64,000 nt of DNA, from positions 1-64,000 of the forward strand of contig NZ_VFRP01000014.1 in the NCBI RefSeq assembly GCF_006385685.1. Reading direction: 5' to 3'. Of this stretch, positions 1 through 8,276 are shown piece by piece. The notes under the pieces are model-generated. The model was given only the letters and a program-made list of their open reading frames with translations. It did no database searches and was not told where the DNA came from. Position 1 is the first letter of the stretch. Each line of letters starts with the position of its first letter. Source of the DNA: Amaricoccus solimangrovi. GTDB taxonomy: Bacteria; Pseudomonadota; Alphaproteobacteria; Rhodobacterales; Rhodobacteraceae. Made by a program: the position numbers and the translations under genes.

Positions 1-132
1 CCGGAATTGCACGTCATCGAGCGCCACCACGCCCGGGAACTCCTTCCGGATACCCTCGATCTCCAGCAGGGACTCCCCCGCCTTCGACTTGTGGTGGTCG
101 ACGCCCTCGCGCGCTTTCGCCGACAGTTCCAT
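1..132 (-). CDS. Sugar ABC transporter ATP-binding protein, N-terminal fragment
   Basis: Only the first 44 codons are present; the gene runs off the left edge. The residues around 28-44 (LLEIEGIRKEFPGVVAL) match the opening beta-strands of the first nucleotide-binding domain of RbsA/MglA/XylG-type ATPases, which carry two such domains and energise monosaccharide import. It lies 125 bp downstream of a ribose-type binding-protein gene on the same strand, the usual order for such systems. The ATG at 132 is the only sensible start. The Walker motifs lie outside the window, so the family call rests on the N-terminus and on context. The permease is presumably further left. Confidence 0.8.
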   Translation of the reverse strand, partial: MELSAKAREGVDHHKSKAGESLLEIEGIRKEFPGVVALDDVQFR

Positions 133-179
133 GTCCGCCTTCCTCCCAGGCCGCCGTCCGCCCGGAGGCGGGAATGAAG

Positions 180-248
180 CGGGCGGGAGCCTTCGGACCG
201 GCTGCCCGCCCGTCGTGTCGAGGTGCGGGCGCTCCGGTCCGAGCGCCC
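180..248 (-). other. Two stem-loops between binding-protein and ATPase genes
   Basis: Two strong inverted repeats fill the gap. The first spans 180-212: an 8-bp CGGGCGGG/CCCGCCCG stem extended by AGCC/GGCT, with one bulged base and an 8-nt loop. The second spans 227-248: GGGCGCTC/GAGCGCCC, a perfect 8-bp stem with a 6-nt loop. Neither has a T-run. Such hairpins behind binding-protein genes usually stabilise the upstream mRNA or reduce read-through, so the binding protein is made in excess over the ATPase. Confidence 0.6.
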
Positions 249-257
249 GGGCTGGCG

Positions 258-1184
258 TCAGTTCAGCGCCTCGTACTGGGCGAGGTTCGCCGGGGTCACG
301 AGCTCGAACGGGATGAAGGTCTTCTTCTCGTAGGGCTCGCCCTTGACGATCTTGAGCACGGTATCGACCGCGCCGACGCCCTGGCCCTTGGCGTTCTGGA
401 ACACGGTCACGTCGAGATCGCCCGCCTTCATCGCCGCGAGCGCGTCCTTGGTCGCATCGACGCCGCCGATCACGACCTGGTCCATCGGCACACCGGCGGC
501 CTTCAGCGCCTGGATCGCGCCGATCGCCATCTCGTCGTTGTTGGCGAAGACCGCCGCCGGCTTGATGCCGCCGGTCAGCCAGTTCGTCATCAGGTCGAGC
601 CCGGGCGTGCGCATGTAGTTGGCGGTCTGTTCGTCGACGATCTTGATGCCCGAGCATTCCGGCGTCTCGAGCACCTCGTGCACGCCCTGGGTGCGGCCGC
701 GCTGACCCGAGGTGCCAAGCTGGCCCATCATCACGACAGCGTCGCCCTTGCCACCGATCTCCTCGCAGATCTCCTTCGCCTGCAACGTGCCCGCGAGCAC
801 CTCGTCGGAGCCGACCCAGGCCTGCTTGTCGGGGAAGTTGTCCGCGACCGGCGGCATCAGGTTGACGAAGACGAGCGGGATGCCCGCCGAGGCGGCGGCG
901 GCCGACATCGCATCGCCGGAGTCGGCATCGACCAGCATCACGATGATGCCGTCGACGCCCGAGGCGATGAAGTTCTCGACCTGGCTCTGCTGGCGCGAGA
1001 TGTCGCCGCCGGCGTCCTCCATCTGGACGGTGACGCCGAGGCTGTCGGCGTGCGCCTGCATGTTGTGGCGCAGCACGGTCAGCCAGTTGTCATCGAAGAG
1101 CGACATGGCGACGCCGATCGTCTCGGCATGGGCGGAGCCCGCCATGAGCGCCGCGATGCCGGCGCCGAGCAGATACTTCCTCAT
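258..1184 (-). CDS. Ribose/inositol-type ABC transporter periplasmic binding protein
   Basis: This 308-residue protein is the periplasmic sugar receptor of a RbsB/IbpA-type ABC importer (peripla_BP_4 fold). It has an N-terminal Sec signal (MRKYLLGAGIAALMAGSAHA, cleavage after AHA) and the class motifs ASGVDGIIV (domain I) and FANNDEMAIGAIQAL (domain II). A GTG six bases upstream is also in frame, but AGGAGG lies 8 nt before the ATG at 1184, so I chose that start. It follows a Gfo/Idh/MocA gene by 31 bp and precedes its ATPase gene. Because iolD and iolE lie in the same region I infer an inositol or related cyclitol ligand, but the sequence does not show specificity. Confidence 0.88.
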   Translation of the reverse strand: MRKYLLGAGIAALMAGSAHAETIGVAMSLFDDNWLTVLRHNMQAHADSLGVTVQMEDAGGDISRQQSQVENFIASGVDGIIVMLVDADSGDAMSAAAASAGIPLVFVNLMPPVADNFPDKQAWVGSDEVLAGTLQAKEICEEIGGKGDAVVMMGQLGTSGQRGRTQGVHEVLETPECSGIKIVDEQTANYMRTPGLDLMTNWLTGGIKPAAVFANNDEMAIGAIQALKAAGVPMDQVVIGGVDATKDALAAMKAGDLDVTVFQNAKGQGVGAVDTVLKIVKGEPYEKKTFIPFELVTPANLAQYEALN

Positions 1185-1215
1185 ATGCACTTCCTCCTCC
1201 TGTTGGTCTTCTGGT

Positions 1216-2424
1216 TCAGGCGAATTTCGGTGTGGTCCAGGCGAGCGCGCCCGCTTCGTGGCAATCGACGACCGCGTCGACGAAGGCGACGCCCTTGAGC
1301 CCGTCGTAGGCGGTGGGGATCCCCTCGGCGGCCGCTCCCGGCTGCCGCCCGGCGGCGCGGGCGCGGATCGCCTCGGCGAAGCCGGAATAGAGATTGGCGA
1401 AGGCCTCGATGTAGCCCTCCGGATGGCCCGGTGGCGTGCGGACGCGGGCGTGGGTCGCCTCGGTCAGATCCTCACGGCCGCGCTTGATCGTGGCAGGCGC
1501 GCCGAAGAGCGGCGTGAAGGTGAGCTCGTTCGGATGCTCCTGGCTCCAGACCAGGCTCCCCTTCGCGCCGAAGACGCGGAGCCGCAGCCCGTTCGACTGG
1601 CCGATCGCCACCTGGCTCGACCAGAGCAGGCCGCGCGCGCCGCCCTGGTAGCGGATCATCACATGGGCGTTGTCGTCGAGCGCCCTTCCCGGAACGAAGG
1701 TCGCGAGATCGGCGGCGATGCTCTCGGCCTTCAGGCCCGTCACGTACCCGGCGAGGTGATAGGCATGGGTGCCGATGTCGCCGATCGAGCCGCCCCGTCC
1801 GTTCTTCTTCGGATCGGTGCGCCAGGCCGCCTGCGCGTTGCCCTCGAGCTCGATGCCGGTCGCCATCCATTCGAGCGGGTATTCGACCTGGACGACACGG
1901 ATCTCGCCGAGGTCGCCGCGCGCGACCATAGCGCGGGCCTCCTGGATCATCGGATAGCCGGAATAGGTATAGGTGACGCCGACGAACCGCCCGGTCTTCT
2001 CGGCGAGGTCGTTGAGCGCGATCGCCTCCCCGAGCGTCGCGGTCAGCGGCTTCTCGCAGATCACGTCGATGCCGGCCTCGAGGAAGGCTTTCGCGATCGG
2101 GTAATGCGTGAAGTTCGGCGTGCAGATCGCGATCACGTCCACCCCGTCCGGCCGCCCCGCCTCGCCCGCGGCCATCGCCTGATAGGAGTCGTAGGACCGG
2201 TCGGGTGCGATGTAGTTCGCCGCCGCGAAGGCGTGGCCGCGCTCCGCGTTCACGTCGAAGGCGCCGGCGACGAGATCGTACTGGTTGTCGAGCCGCGCCG
2301 CGAAGCGGTGGATGCCGCCGATATAGGCGCCCTCCCCGCCGCCGATCATGCCGAGGCGGAGCCGCCGCCCGGCCAGATCGGAGCGGATGGGCTTGGTAGG
2401 GGCCAGGGTTTCGGCCGTCGTCAT
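1216..2424 (-). CDS. Gfo/Idh/MocA family NAD(P)-dependent dehydrogenase
   Basis: This 402-residue cytoplasmic oxidoreductase probably oxidises or reduces a ring hydroxyl of a sugar or cyclitol. The nucleotide-binding fold holds GMIGGGEGAYIG (residues 25-36). The family Lys is in CEKPLT (123-128) and the catalytic Asp/His pair is in GDIGTHAYH (D216, H220). It starts one base after the stop of the TIM-barrel isomerase gene, so the two are probably translationally coupled. This Gfo/Idh plus isomerase pairing recurs in the window. Its substrate is unknown; inosose or a 3-keto sugar would fit the context. Confidence 0.85.
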   Translation of the reverse strand: MTTAETLAPTKPIRSDLAGRRLRLGMIGGGEGAYIGGIHRFAARLDNQYDLVAGAFDVNAERGHAFAAANYIAPDRSYDSYQAMAAGEAGRPDGVDVIAICTPNFTHYPIAKAFLEAGIDVICEKPLTATLGEAIALNDLAEKTGRFVGVTYTYSGYPMIQEARAMVARGDLGEIRVVQVEYPLEWMATGIELEGNAQAAWRTDPKKNGRGGSIGDIGTHAYHLAGYVTGLKAESIAADLATFVPGRALDDNAHVMIRYQGGARGLLWSSQVAIGQSNGLRLRVFGAKGSLVWSQEHPNELTFTPLFGAPATIKRGREDLTEATHARVRTPPGHPEGYIEAFANLYSGFAEAIRARAAGRQPGAAAEGIPTAYDGLKGVAFVDAVVDCHEAGALAWTTPKFA

Positions 2425-2425
2425 G

Positions 2426-3478
2426 TCAATACCCCAGGATTTCGCGGTTGAGGGACGGGTTCGCCTCCGCCCTGACGAAATCGTCGAAGGCGCGGTCGGA
2501 GACGCGGATGATGTGGTCGGCGATGAACTTCGCCCCCTCGGCGGCGCCGTCCTCGGGGTTCTTGAAGCAGCACTCCCATTCGAGCACCGCCCAGCCGTCG
2601 AAACCGTGGCCGGTGAGCTTGGAGAAGATGCCCTTGAAGTCGACCTGCCCGTCGCCAGGGCTGCGGAACCGGCCGGCCCGCTTCACCCAGGGCTGGAAGC
2701 CGCCGTAGACCCCGCCCTTGCCATCCGGGCGGAACTCGGCGTCCTTCACGTGAAAGGCCTTTATCCGCTCGTGGTAGTGGTCGATGAAGGCGAGGTAGTC
2801 GAGGCACTGCAGCACGAAGTGGCTCGGATCGTAGTTGATGGCGCAGCGGGCGTGATTGTTCACCCGCTCAAGGAACATCTCGAAGGAATGGCCGTCGTGG
2901 ATGTCCTCGACGGGATGGATCTCGAAACAGACATCCACCCCCTCGGCGTCGAAGGCATCGAGGATCGGGCGCCAGCGGCGCGCGAGTTCGTCGAACCCCT
3001 CCTCGATCAGCCCTTCGGGCCATTGCGGGTAGGGATACATGTAGGGCCAGAGCAGGCTGCCCGAGAAGGTCACGTGACGGTCGAGCCCGAAGCGGCGCGA
3101 CGCCTTCGCCGCCGCCCGCATCTGCCGCTCCGCCCATTCGCGCCGCGCCTTCGGGTTCCGCCTCACCTCGGGCGCGGCGAAACTGTCGGCGGGATGATCG
3201 AAGGCGGGGTGCGAGGCGACGAGCTGGCCCTGGAGATGGGTCGCGAGCTCGGTCACCTCGAGCCCGTTCTCGGCGAGCACGCCCTTCACCTCGTCGGCGT
3301 AGTCCTGGCTCTCCGCCGCCTTCTCGATGTCGATGACGCGCTTGTCCCAGCAGGGCAGCTGCGCGCCGACGAAGCCTTTGGCACTAGCCCAGCCCGCCAT
3401 CCCTTCGAGGCTGTCGTACGGCGCGTCGTCGCTCGCGAACTGCGCGAGGAAGACGGCGGGACCCTTGATCGTTCGCAT
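2426..3478 (-). CDS. Sugar phosphate isomerase/epimerase-like TIM-barrel protein
   Basis: This 350-residue protein belongs to the AP-endonuclease-2/xylose-isomerase-like TIM-barrel superfamily, which uses a divalent metal to isomerise, epimerise or dehydrate sugars. Metal-ligand segments visible include CFEIHPVEDIHDG (Glu/His), NYDPSHFVLQ (Asp/His) and AFHVKDAEF (His). It is longer than IolE/IolI-type enzymes because of its N-terminal region. The ATG at 3478 has a purine-rich AAGGGGCG upstream. It is the first gene after a 154-bp regulatory gap with two GCAA-N6-TTGC palindromes and a perfect TTGACA, so it can probably be transcribed from its own promoter. It is coupled to the dehydrogenase at 1216-2424. 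Confidence 0.82.
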   Translation of the reverse strand: MRTIKGPAVFLAQFASDDAPYDSLEGMAGWASAKGFVGAQLPCWDKRVIDIEKAAESQDYADEVKGVLAENGLEVTELATHLQGQLVASHPAFDHPADSFAAPEVRRNPKARREWAERQMRAAAKASRRFGLDRHVTFSGSLLWPYMYPYPQWPEGLIEEGFDELARRWRPILDAFDAEGVDVCFEIHPVEDIHDGHSFEMFLERVNNHARCAINYDPSHFVLQCLDYLAFIDHYHERIKAFHVKDAEFRPDGKGGVYGGFQPWVKRAGRFRSPGDGQVDFKGIFSKLTGHGFDGWAVLEWECCFKNPEDGAAEGAKFIADHIIRVSDRAFDDFVRAEANPSLNREILGY

Positions 3479-3580
3479 GGTGATATCGCCCCTTTCGCAC
3501 GCCGCGCGCGGAGGAGCTCACAGCCAGGCCGTGCCGCTCATGCCTTCCTCCCCGCCGCGCACCGTGTCATGCCACGTGAC

Positions 3581-3650
3581 GCAATTTTTATTGCGTTTAT
3601 CCTGTCAGATGCAATTGTTGCTGTCAACCAGTTTACGCAACAAAAATTGC
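3581..3650 (-). promoter_or_regulatory. Internal promoter flanked by two GCAA-N6-TTGC operators
   Basis: Palindromes of the form GCAA-N6-TTGC lie at 3581-3594 (arms extend to ACGCAAT/ATTGCGT, 3579-3596) and 3637-3650, with centres 56 bp apart. A shorter variant, GCAATTGTTGC, lies between them at 3611-3621. Reading leftward, a perfect TTGACA (3627-3622) with a 17-bp spacer leads to CAGGAT (3604-3599), a weak -10. The proximal operator would cover the predicted start and the distal one lies just upstream of the -35. The distal site overlaps the last codons of the 3633-4811 gene. The same palindrome recurs at 8277-8290. Confidence 0.6.
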
Positions 3651-4811
3651 ATTCCTGTTGACTCCGGAACGGCCGCGCAGGTCCGGGTCGTTCGTCGGCA
3701 CCCAGGCCGTTTCCCGGCTCGACCTCTGGATCGCCTCGACGAGGGACTGGACGCGGGCGCCGGCGCGGAAGTTGAAAGGCTCCGGGGCGCGGCCGGCGAT
3801 CGCGTCGAGATAGCCTGCGATCTCGATCGCCTTCAGATCGTTGAAGCCGAGCTGGTGGCCCGGCGCGACGCAGAAGCGGCCGTAGGGCGGATGCTCCGGC
3901 CCCGCCTCGATCCGGCGGAAACCGCGCTGGCCGGCGGGATCGTCGGCGCTGTAGTAATGGAGTTCGTTGAAACGTTCCTGGCTGAAGACGAGCGCGCCCT
4001 TCGAGCCGTGGACCTCGAAATCGTGCTGCATCTTGCGGCCCATGGCGATCCAGTTCGCCTCGATCGTGCCGACCGCGCCGTTTTCGAAGCGCAGGAAGGC
4101 GCGGCCGACGTCGTCGGTCTCGACCCGCTTCGTGCCTCCCGCGCCGTCCGGACGGCTGGTGATCACCGTGGCGCAGTCCCCGAGCACCCTTGCGATCGGC
4201 CCGAGCAGGTATTCCGCCGTGGCGAGAGCGTGGCTGCCGATATCGGCGAGCGCGCCGCCGCCGGCCGGATCGTTGCGGAAGGTGAAAGGCGCGTCCGCGT
4301 CGGCCATGTAGTCCTCGGCATGGACGCCGCGATAGGAGCGGATCTCGCCGAGCGCGCCCGCGCGGATCATCTCGCGCGCCTTCGCAAGCATCGGGTTGCA
4401 GAGATAGTTGAACCCGACCTGCGTCCTGACGCCCGCGGCCTCCGCCGCCTCGGCCATCTCGACGGCGTCGGCGGCGCGTGGCGCCAGCGGCTTCTCGCAA
4501 TAGACATGCTTGCCGGCGGCGATCGCGGCCAGCGCCATCTCCCGGTGCAGCGCGTTCGGCGCGGTGATGTCGACCACGTCGATTTCGGGATCAGCGACCA
4601 TCGCACGCCAGTCCCCGGTCGCATGCGCGAAGCCGAAGGCGCGCGCCGCCGCGGAGGCCACTGCATCCGAGCGGTCCGCGACCGTGTGAGGCACGATCTC
4701 GTAGGGCAGATCGAAGACGCGCGGCGCCGAGGCGAAGCCGAAGGCATGGGTCTTGCCCATGAAGCCGGAGCCGATCAGGCCGATGTTGAGGACGGGTTTC
4801 GTATCAGGCAT
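3633..4811 (-). CDS. Gfo/Idh/MocA family oxidoreductase
   Basis: This 392-residue dehydrogenase has the Rossmann motif GLIGSGFMGKTHA at its N-terminus, CEKPLA as the substrate/cofactor Lys motif, and GGGALADIGSHALA carrying the catalytic Asp and His. It is a second MocA-type enzyme in this unit and closely resembles the inosose/sugar dehydrogenases of rhizobial and Rhodobacter catabolic clusters. Its start overlaps the 3' end of the 2-hydroxyacid dehydrogenase gene by 8 nt, indicating coupled translation. Its final codons overlap an operator palindrome, which may make its 3' end unusually constrained. The substrate cannot be read from the sequence. Confidence 0.85.
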   Translation of the reverse strand: MPDTKPVLNIGLIGSGFMGKTHAFGFASAPRVFDLPYEIVPHTVADRSDAVASAAARAFGFAHATGDWRAMVADPEIDVVDITAPNALHREMALAAIAAGKHVYCEKPLAPRAADAVEMAEAAEAAGVRTQVGFNYLCNPMLAKAREMIRAGALGEIRSYRGVHAEDYMADADAPFTFRNDPAGGGALADIGSHALATAEYLLGPIARVLGDCATVITSRPDGAGGTKRVETDDVGRAFLRFENGAVGTIEANWIAMGRKMQHDFEVHGSKGALVFSQERFNELHYYSADDPAGQRGFRRIEAGPEHPPYGRFCVAPGHQLGFNDLKAIEIAGYLDAIAGRAPEPFNFRAGARVQSLVEAIQRSSRETAWVPTNDPDLRGRSGVNRNAIFVA

Positions 4812-5766
4812 CGGAGAGGTCCCGGTTGACGATCAGCGCCGGATCGGCGCGGCCTTCGAGAAAATCGAGCACGTTGCGGACCGCGCCGATCGCCATGCGC
4901 TCGGCGCATTCGGCGGTGAGGCCGGCGACATGCGGCGAGAGGATCACCTTGTCCATCGCGAGCAGCGGATTGCCGGGCGCGGGCGGCTCGTCCTCGAAGA
5001 CGTCGAGCCCGGCTCCGGCGAGGCGGCCTTCCGCGAGGGCCGCGATCAGCGCCGGCTCGTCGACGACGCCGCCGCGCGCGGTGTTGACGAGGATCGCGGA
5101 GGGTTTCATCGCCGCGAGGTCCGCCGCGCCGATCAAGGGCCTGTCGCCCTTCGGTGCGTGGACGCTGACGAAATCCGCCCAGGCAAGGCCCCCGGTCAGA
5201 TCCGCGACCGGCGCGACCGGCCCTTCGGGCCAGCCCTGGCGGGCGAGGAACGGGTCGAAGGCGCGGATCTCCATGCCGAAGCCCCCGGCCATGCGCGCGA
5301 GATGCCGTCCTGCCCGGCCGTAGCCGAGGATCAGCAGCCGCTTGCCATGGAGCTCGCCTGGCTCCAGCCCGTCGCGCCAGCTCCAGTCGCCGGTCCGGAC
5401 CGCGCGATCGGCGCGAAAGCCGCGCTTGGCCGCGACGAGCATCAGCGTCATCGCCTGTTCCGCGACCGAAATCGAATTGACGTCGCCCACCACCGCCAGC
5501 GCGATGCCGCGCGCGTTCAAGGCGGCGAGATCGACGGAATCGTAGCCCACGCCGTGGCGCGACACGATCCGGAGCCGCCCGGCCTTCGCCACCGTCGCCG
5601 CCGAAAGCGGCTGGGTGCGGATCACCAGCCCGTCGGCCCGGGCGATCAAGGGAGCGTAGCTCGCCTCGGACACCTCCTCGACGTAATCGAAGGTGATACC
5701 GGGGCGGCCCCGAAGCAGGTCGATGCCGCTCGGGTGCAGCTTTCCGGCGACGAGAACATGCGGCAT
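4804..5766 (-). CDS. D-isomer-specific 2-hydroxyacid dehydrogenase
   Basis: This 320-residue enzyme reduces a 2-keto acid, or oxidises a D-2-hydroxyacid, with NAD(P). The cofactor motif GYGRAGR is at about residues 148-154. The catalytic triad is R231 (NTARGG), E260 (FEDEP) and H279 (SPHVAG). A longer in-frame reading reaches 5976, but its extra N-terminus is low-complexity Arg-rich sequence on top of the aldolase gene. The ATG at 5766 overlaps the aldolase stop in TGATG, so I chose it. In context it may act on the keto or hydroxy acid released by the adjacent aldolase. Confidence 0.87.
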   Translation of the reverse strand: MPHVLVAGKLHPSGIDLLRGRPGITFDYVEEVSEASYAPLIARADGLVIRTQPLSAATVAKAGRLRIVSRHGVGYDSVDLAALNARGIALAVVGDVNSISVAEQAMTLMLVAAKRGFRADRAVRTGDWSWRDGLEPGELHGKRLLILGYGRAGRHLARMAGGFGMEIRAFDPFLARQGWPEGPVAPVADLTGGLAWADFVSVHAPKGDRPLIGAADLAAMKPSAILVNTARGGVVDEPALIAALAEGRLAGAGLDVFEDEPPAPGNPLLAMDKVILSPHVAGLTAECAERMAIGAVRNVLDFLEGRADPALIVNRDLSDA

Positions 5767-6587
5767 CAGTAGCCTCCCTTCGCGCTGGCGACCGCCGGTT
5801 CCGCCGCTGCTTCGTCGGTCAGTTCGCGGAAGCGGGCGACGCTCGCGGCGGCGGCGGCGGCGAGCAGGCGCGAGTCGCCGCCCACGGTCGTCAGGTCGAA
5901 GCCCCAGCCGATCGCCTTCGCCGCGTAATCCGGCGTCCCGCAATGGAGCGCGGCGCGGATGCCGTGCTTCCGGCACGCCGCGAGGATGGTCTTGATCGCC
6001 GCGACCATCTCCGGCTCCTCGCGGTCGAAGGCGGGGGCGAGCCTGCCCTCGGCGAGGCTGAAGCTGAGATCCGCCGGGCCGATGTAGAGCCCGTCGAGCC
6101 CCGGCGTGGCGGCGATCGCGTCGAGGTTCGCCATCGCTTCCTTCGTCTCGATCATCGCGAAGCCGAGGATCTCGTCATTCGCCTCCGAAGCGTAATTCGC
6201 CCCCGCGGAGAAATTCGCCCGCGTCGGCCCGAAGCTGCGCTGGCCCTGGGGCGGGTAGCGCAGGCAGCTCACGAAATCCGCCGCCTGTTCCGCCGTGTTC
6301 ACCATCGGGCAGATGATCCCGTAGGCGCCCGCGTCGAGCATCTTCATGATCACCCCCGGCTCGCGCCAGGGCACGCGCACCATCGGCACCACGCCGGAGG
6401 CGCGCATCGCCTGCAGCATCGGCAGCACGGCGGAATAGTCGAGCGCGCCGTGCTGCGCGTCGATCGTCACGCTGTCATAGCCCTGCGCCGCCATGATCTC
6501 GGCGGTGAACGGGTTGCCGATCGAGAGCCAGCCGTTGATCGCCGGCTTCCCCTCGGCCCAGAGGGTCTTGAGCTTGTTCCTGATCAT
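5766..6587 (-). CDS. HpcH/HpaI family aldolase
   Basis: This 273-residue class II pyruvate aldolase is of the HpaI/GarL/RhmA type. It cleaves 2-keto-3-deoxy acids to pyruvate and an aldehyde using a divalent metal. Visible signatures are TIDAQHGALDY (catalytic His), MVRVPWREP (substrate Arg) and GLYIGPADLSFSLA. The length is normal. It is coupled to the 2-hydroxyacid dehydrogenase by a 1-nt TGATG overlap and lies 10 bp after the aldehyde dehydrogenase gene. Aldolase, aldehyde dehydrogenase and hydroxyacid dehydrogenase together could take a 2-keto-3-deoxy acid to central metabolites; that is inference. Confidence 0.88.
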   Translation of the reverse strand: MIRNKLKTLWAEGKPAINGWLSIGNPFTAEIMAAQGYDSVTIDAQHGALDYSAVLPMLQAMRASGVVPMVRVPWREPGVIMKMLDAGAYGIICPMVNTAEQAADFVSCLRYPPQGQRSFGPTRANFSAGANYASEANDEILGFAMIETKEAMANLDAIAATPGLDGLYIGPADLSFSLAEGRLAPAFDREEPEMVAAIKTILAACRKHGIRAALHCGTPDYAAKAIGWGFDLTTVGGDSRLLAAAAAASVARFRELTDEAAAEPAVASAKGGY

Positions 6588-6597
6588 CGCCTTCTCC

Positions 6598-8031
6598 TCA
6601 GATCACGACCTGGGCGAGCTTGGTCTCGAGGTAGTCGGTGATCCCCTCCGATCCTCCCTCGCGGCCCATGCCCGAATATCTCGCGCCTCCGAACGGCGCC
6701 TCGGCCGCGGCGAGCGCGAAGCTGTTGATCCCCACCATGCCGGCCCTCAGTCCCGCCACCGCGCGGCGCGCGCGGCCAGGGTCGCGGGTGAAGGCATAGG
6801 CCGAGAGGCCCATCTCGGTCGCATTGGCGCGTTCCAGCACCTCCTCCTCGTCGCGAAAGCGCGTGATCGCCGCGATCGGGCCGAAGTTCTCCTCCGCGAA
6901 GACCCGCATGTCGTCGGTCACGTCGGCGAGCACCGTCGGCTCGAGGAAGAAGCCCGCGTTGAAATCGGAGGCACGGCCGCCGCCGGTGACCACCCGGGCG
7001 CCGGCCTTCACCGCCTCGGTGATCACGCCCTCGAGTTCCGCCCGGCGGTTGCCGTTGATGACGGGACCCATCTGCGTCGCCGGATCGAGCCCGTCGCCCA
7101 GTCGCAGCGCCTTCGCCCGCGCCGCGAAACCCTCGACGAAGGCGTCATGCAGGCTTTCGTGCACGAAGAGCCGGTCGCAGGTGACGCAGACCTGGCCCGC
7201 GTTGGCGAACTTGGTCGGCACCGAGGCGTCGAGCACCGCCTCGAGATCGGCGTCGTCATGGACGATCAGCGGCGCGTTGCCGCCGAGTTCCATCGTCACC
7301 TTCTTCATCGTGTCGGCGGCGTCGCGGATCATCTGCTGGCCGACGCCGGTCGAGCCGGTCAGGGATACCTTGCGCACGAGCGGCGAGGCCATGATCGGCG
7401 CGTAGGTCGCGGCGGTCGGCCCGACGACGAGGTTGACGACGCCCTCGGGCAGGTTCCCGGCGCGGCAGCAGTCCACCATCACCATCGCCGTGCCCGGCGT
7501 CTGGCTCGACGGCCGGACGACCACCGAGCAGCCGGCGGCGAGCGCCGGCGCGACCTTGCGGGCGACCAGCGCGGCGGGGAAGTTCCAGGCGGTGAAGGCG
7601 GCGACAATGCCGATCGGCTCGCGCGTCACCTCGAAGCGGCCGCCGGGAACGCGGCTCTCGACGATCCGGCCGTAGATCCGCCGCGCCTCCTCGGCGTACC
7701 AGCGGAACTGGTCGCAGGAGAGGCCCCATTCCCGGCCCGCCTGCGCGAGCGGCTTGCCGGTCTCCGAGGCGATCATCCGCGCCGCCTCGTCGGTCCGGCG
7801 GATCATCTCGTCGGCGATCGCATGCAGCGCATCGGCGCGCTCGAAGGCGGATTTTGCCCTCCAGGCGGCGAGGCCCCGTTCGGCCGCCGCGATCGCGGCC
7901 CCGGTATCGGCCGCCGTCGCCACCGGCGCCGCGCCGAGCGGCTTCTCGGTGACCGGGCTGATCACCGGGGCCGTCCCGCCCGCCGCCGCGCTCCAGCTCC
8001 CGCCCAGAAAAAGTCCGAACTTCTCGTACAT
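6598..8031 (-). CDS. NAD-dependent aldehyde dehydrogenase, succinate-semialdehyde type
   Basis: This 477-residue enzyme oxidises an aldehyde to an acid. The fold is complete: N150 in AWNFP, the general base E248 in MELGGN and the nucleophile C282 in NAGQVCVTC. Overall it resembles GabD-type succinate-semialdehyde or glycolaldehyde dehydrogenases. It lacks the fold features of CoA-acylating IolA/MmsA, so it does not supply the last step of the classical inositol pathway. The frame stays open upstream to 8388, but that part crosses the promoter. The ATG at 8031 follows the stop of the short iolG remnant by 5 bp. Confidence 0.86.
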   Translation of the reverse strand: MYEKFGLFLGGSWSAAAGGTAPVISPVTEKPLGAAPVATAADTGAAIAAAERGLAAWRAKSAFERADALHAIADEMIRRTDEAARMIASETGKPLAQAGREWGLSCDQFRWYAEEARRIYGRIVESRVPGGRFEVTREPIGIVAAFTAWNFPAALVARKVAPALAAGCSVVVRPSSQTPGTAMVMVDCCRAGNLPEGVVNLVVGPTAATYAPIMASPLVRKVSLTGSTGVGQQMIRDAADTMKKVTMELGGNAPLIVHDDADLEAVLDASVPTKFANAGQVCVTCDRLFVHESLHDAFVEGFAARAKALRLGDGLDPATQMGPVINGNRRAELEGVITEAVKAGARVVTGGGRASDFNAGFFLEPTVLADVTDDMRVFAEENFGPIAAITRFRDEEEVLERANATEMGLSAYAFTRDPGRARRAVAGLRAGMVGINSFALAAAEAPFGGARYSGMGREGGSEGITDYLETKLAQVVI

Positions 8032-8036
8032 CTCGC

Positions 8037-8252
8037 TCACCCGATCTCGCTGACCTTGACCGGCCGACCTTCGGTAGCCAACCGTAACGCCGCCTCTGCC
8101 AGGACCGGCGCCAGCCGCCCGTTCCCGAAACCGACCTCCGGCTTCGTTCCCGACTCCACGGCGCCGACGAGGGCCAAGGCGTCGTGCGTGGCGATATCGG
8201 CCACGTACATGCGGCCGATCCGGCCGCGGTAGGGCACGGCGATTCGAACCAT
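8037..8252 (-). pseudogene. Internally deleted inositol 2-dehydrogenase (iolG-like) remnant
   Basis: The 71 codons join two ends of one protein. Residues 1 to about 23 (VRIAVPYRGRIGRMYVADI) are the start of a Gfo/Idh/MocA Rossmann fold whose GxGxxG is degraded to PYRGRIG. From about residue 27 the sequence matches the C-terminal tail typical of myo-inositol 2-dehydrogenases (AVESGTKPEVGF, then LAEAALRLATEGRPVKVSEI). A normal IolG has about 330 residues, so some 260 are missing, apparently by an in-frame deletion. A good GGGAGG site and ATG remain, so it may still be translated as the first gene of the leftward operon. It has no catalytic residues. Confidence 0.75.
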
Positions 8253-8276
8253 GGCTCCCTCCCATTGGAAATTTTC

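Noticed and set aside
3611-3621. GCAATTGTTGC as a third operator in the gap
   Set aside because: Its half-sites are 3 bp apart instead of 6, so a dimer with the spacing of the other sites could not bind it in the same way.
5767-5976. N-terminal extension of the 2-hydroxyacid dehydrogenase
   Set aside because: The extra 70 residues are Arg-rich and overlap the aldolase gene; TGATG coupling at 5766 marks the real start.
7023-7729. Arg-rich frames inside the aldehyde dehydrogenase gene
   Set aside because: They are other-frame shadows; the ALDH frame has all catalytic residues.
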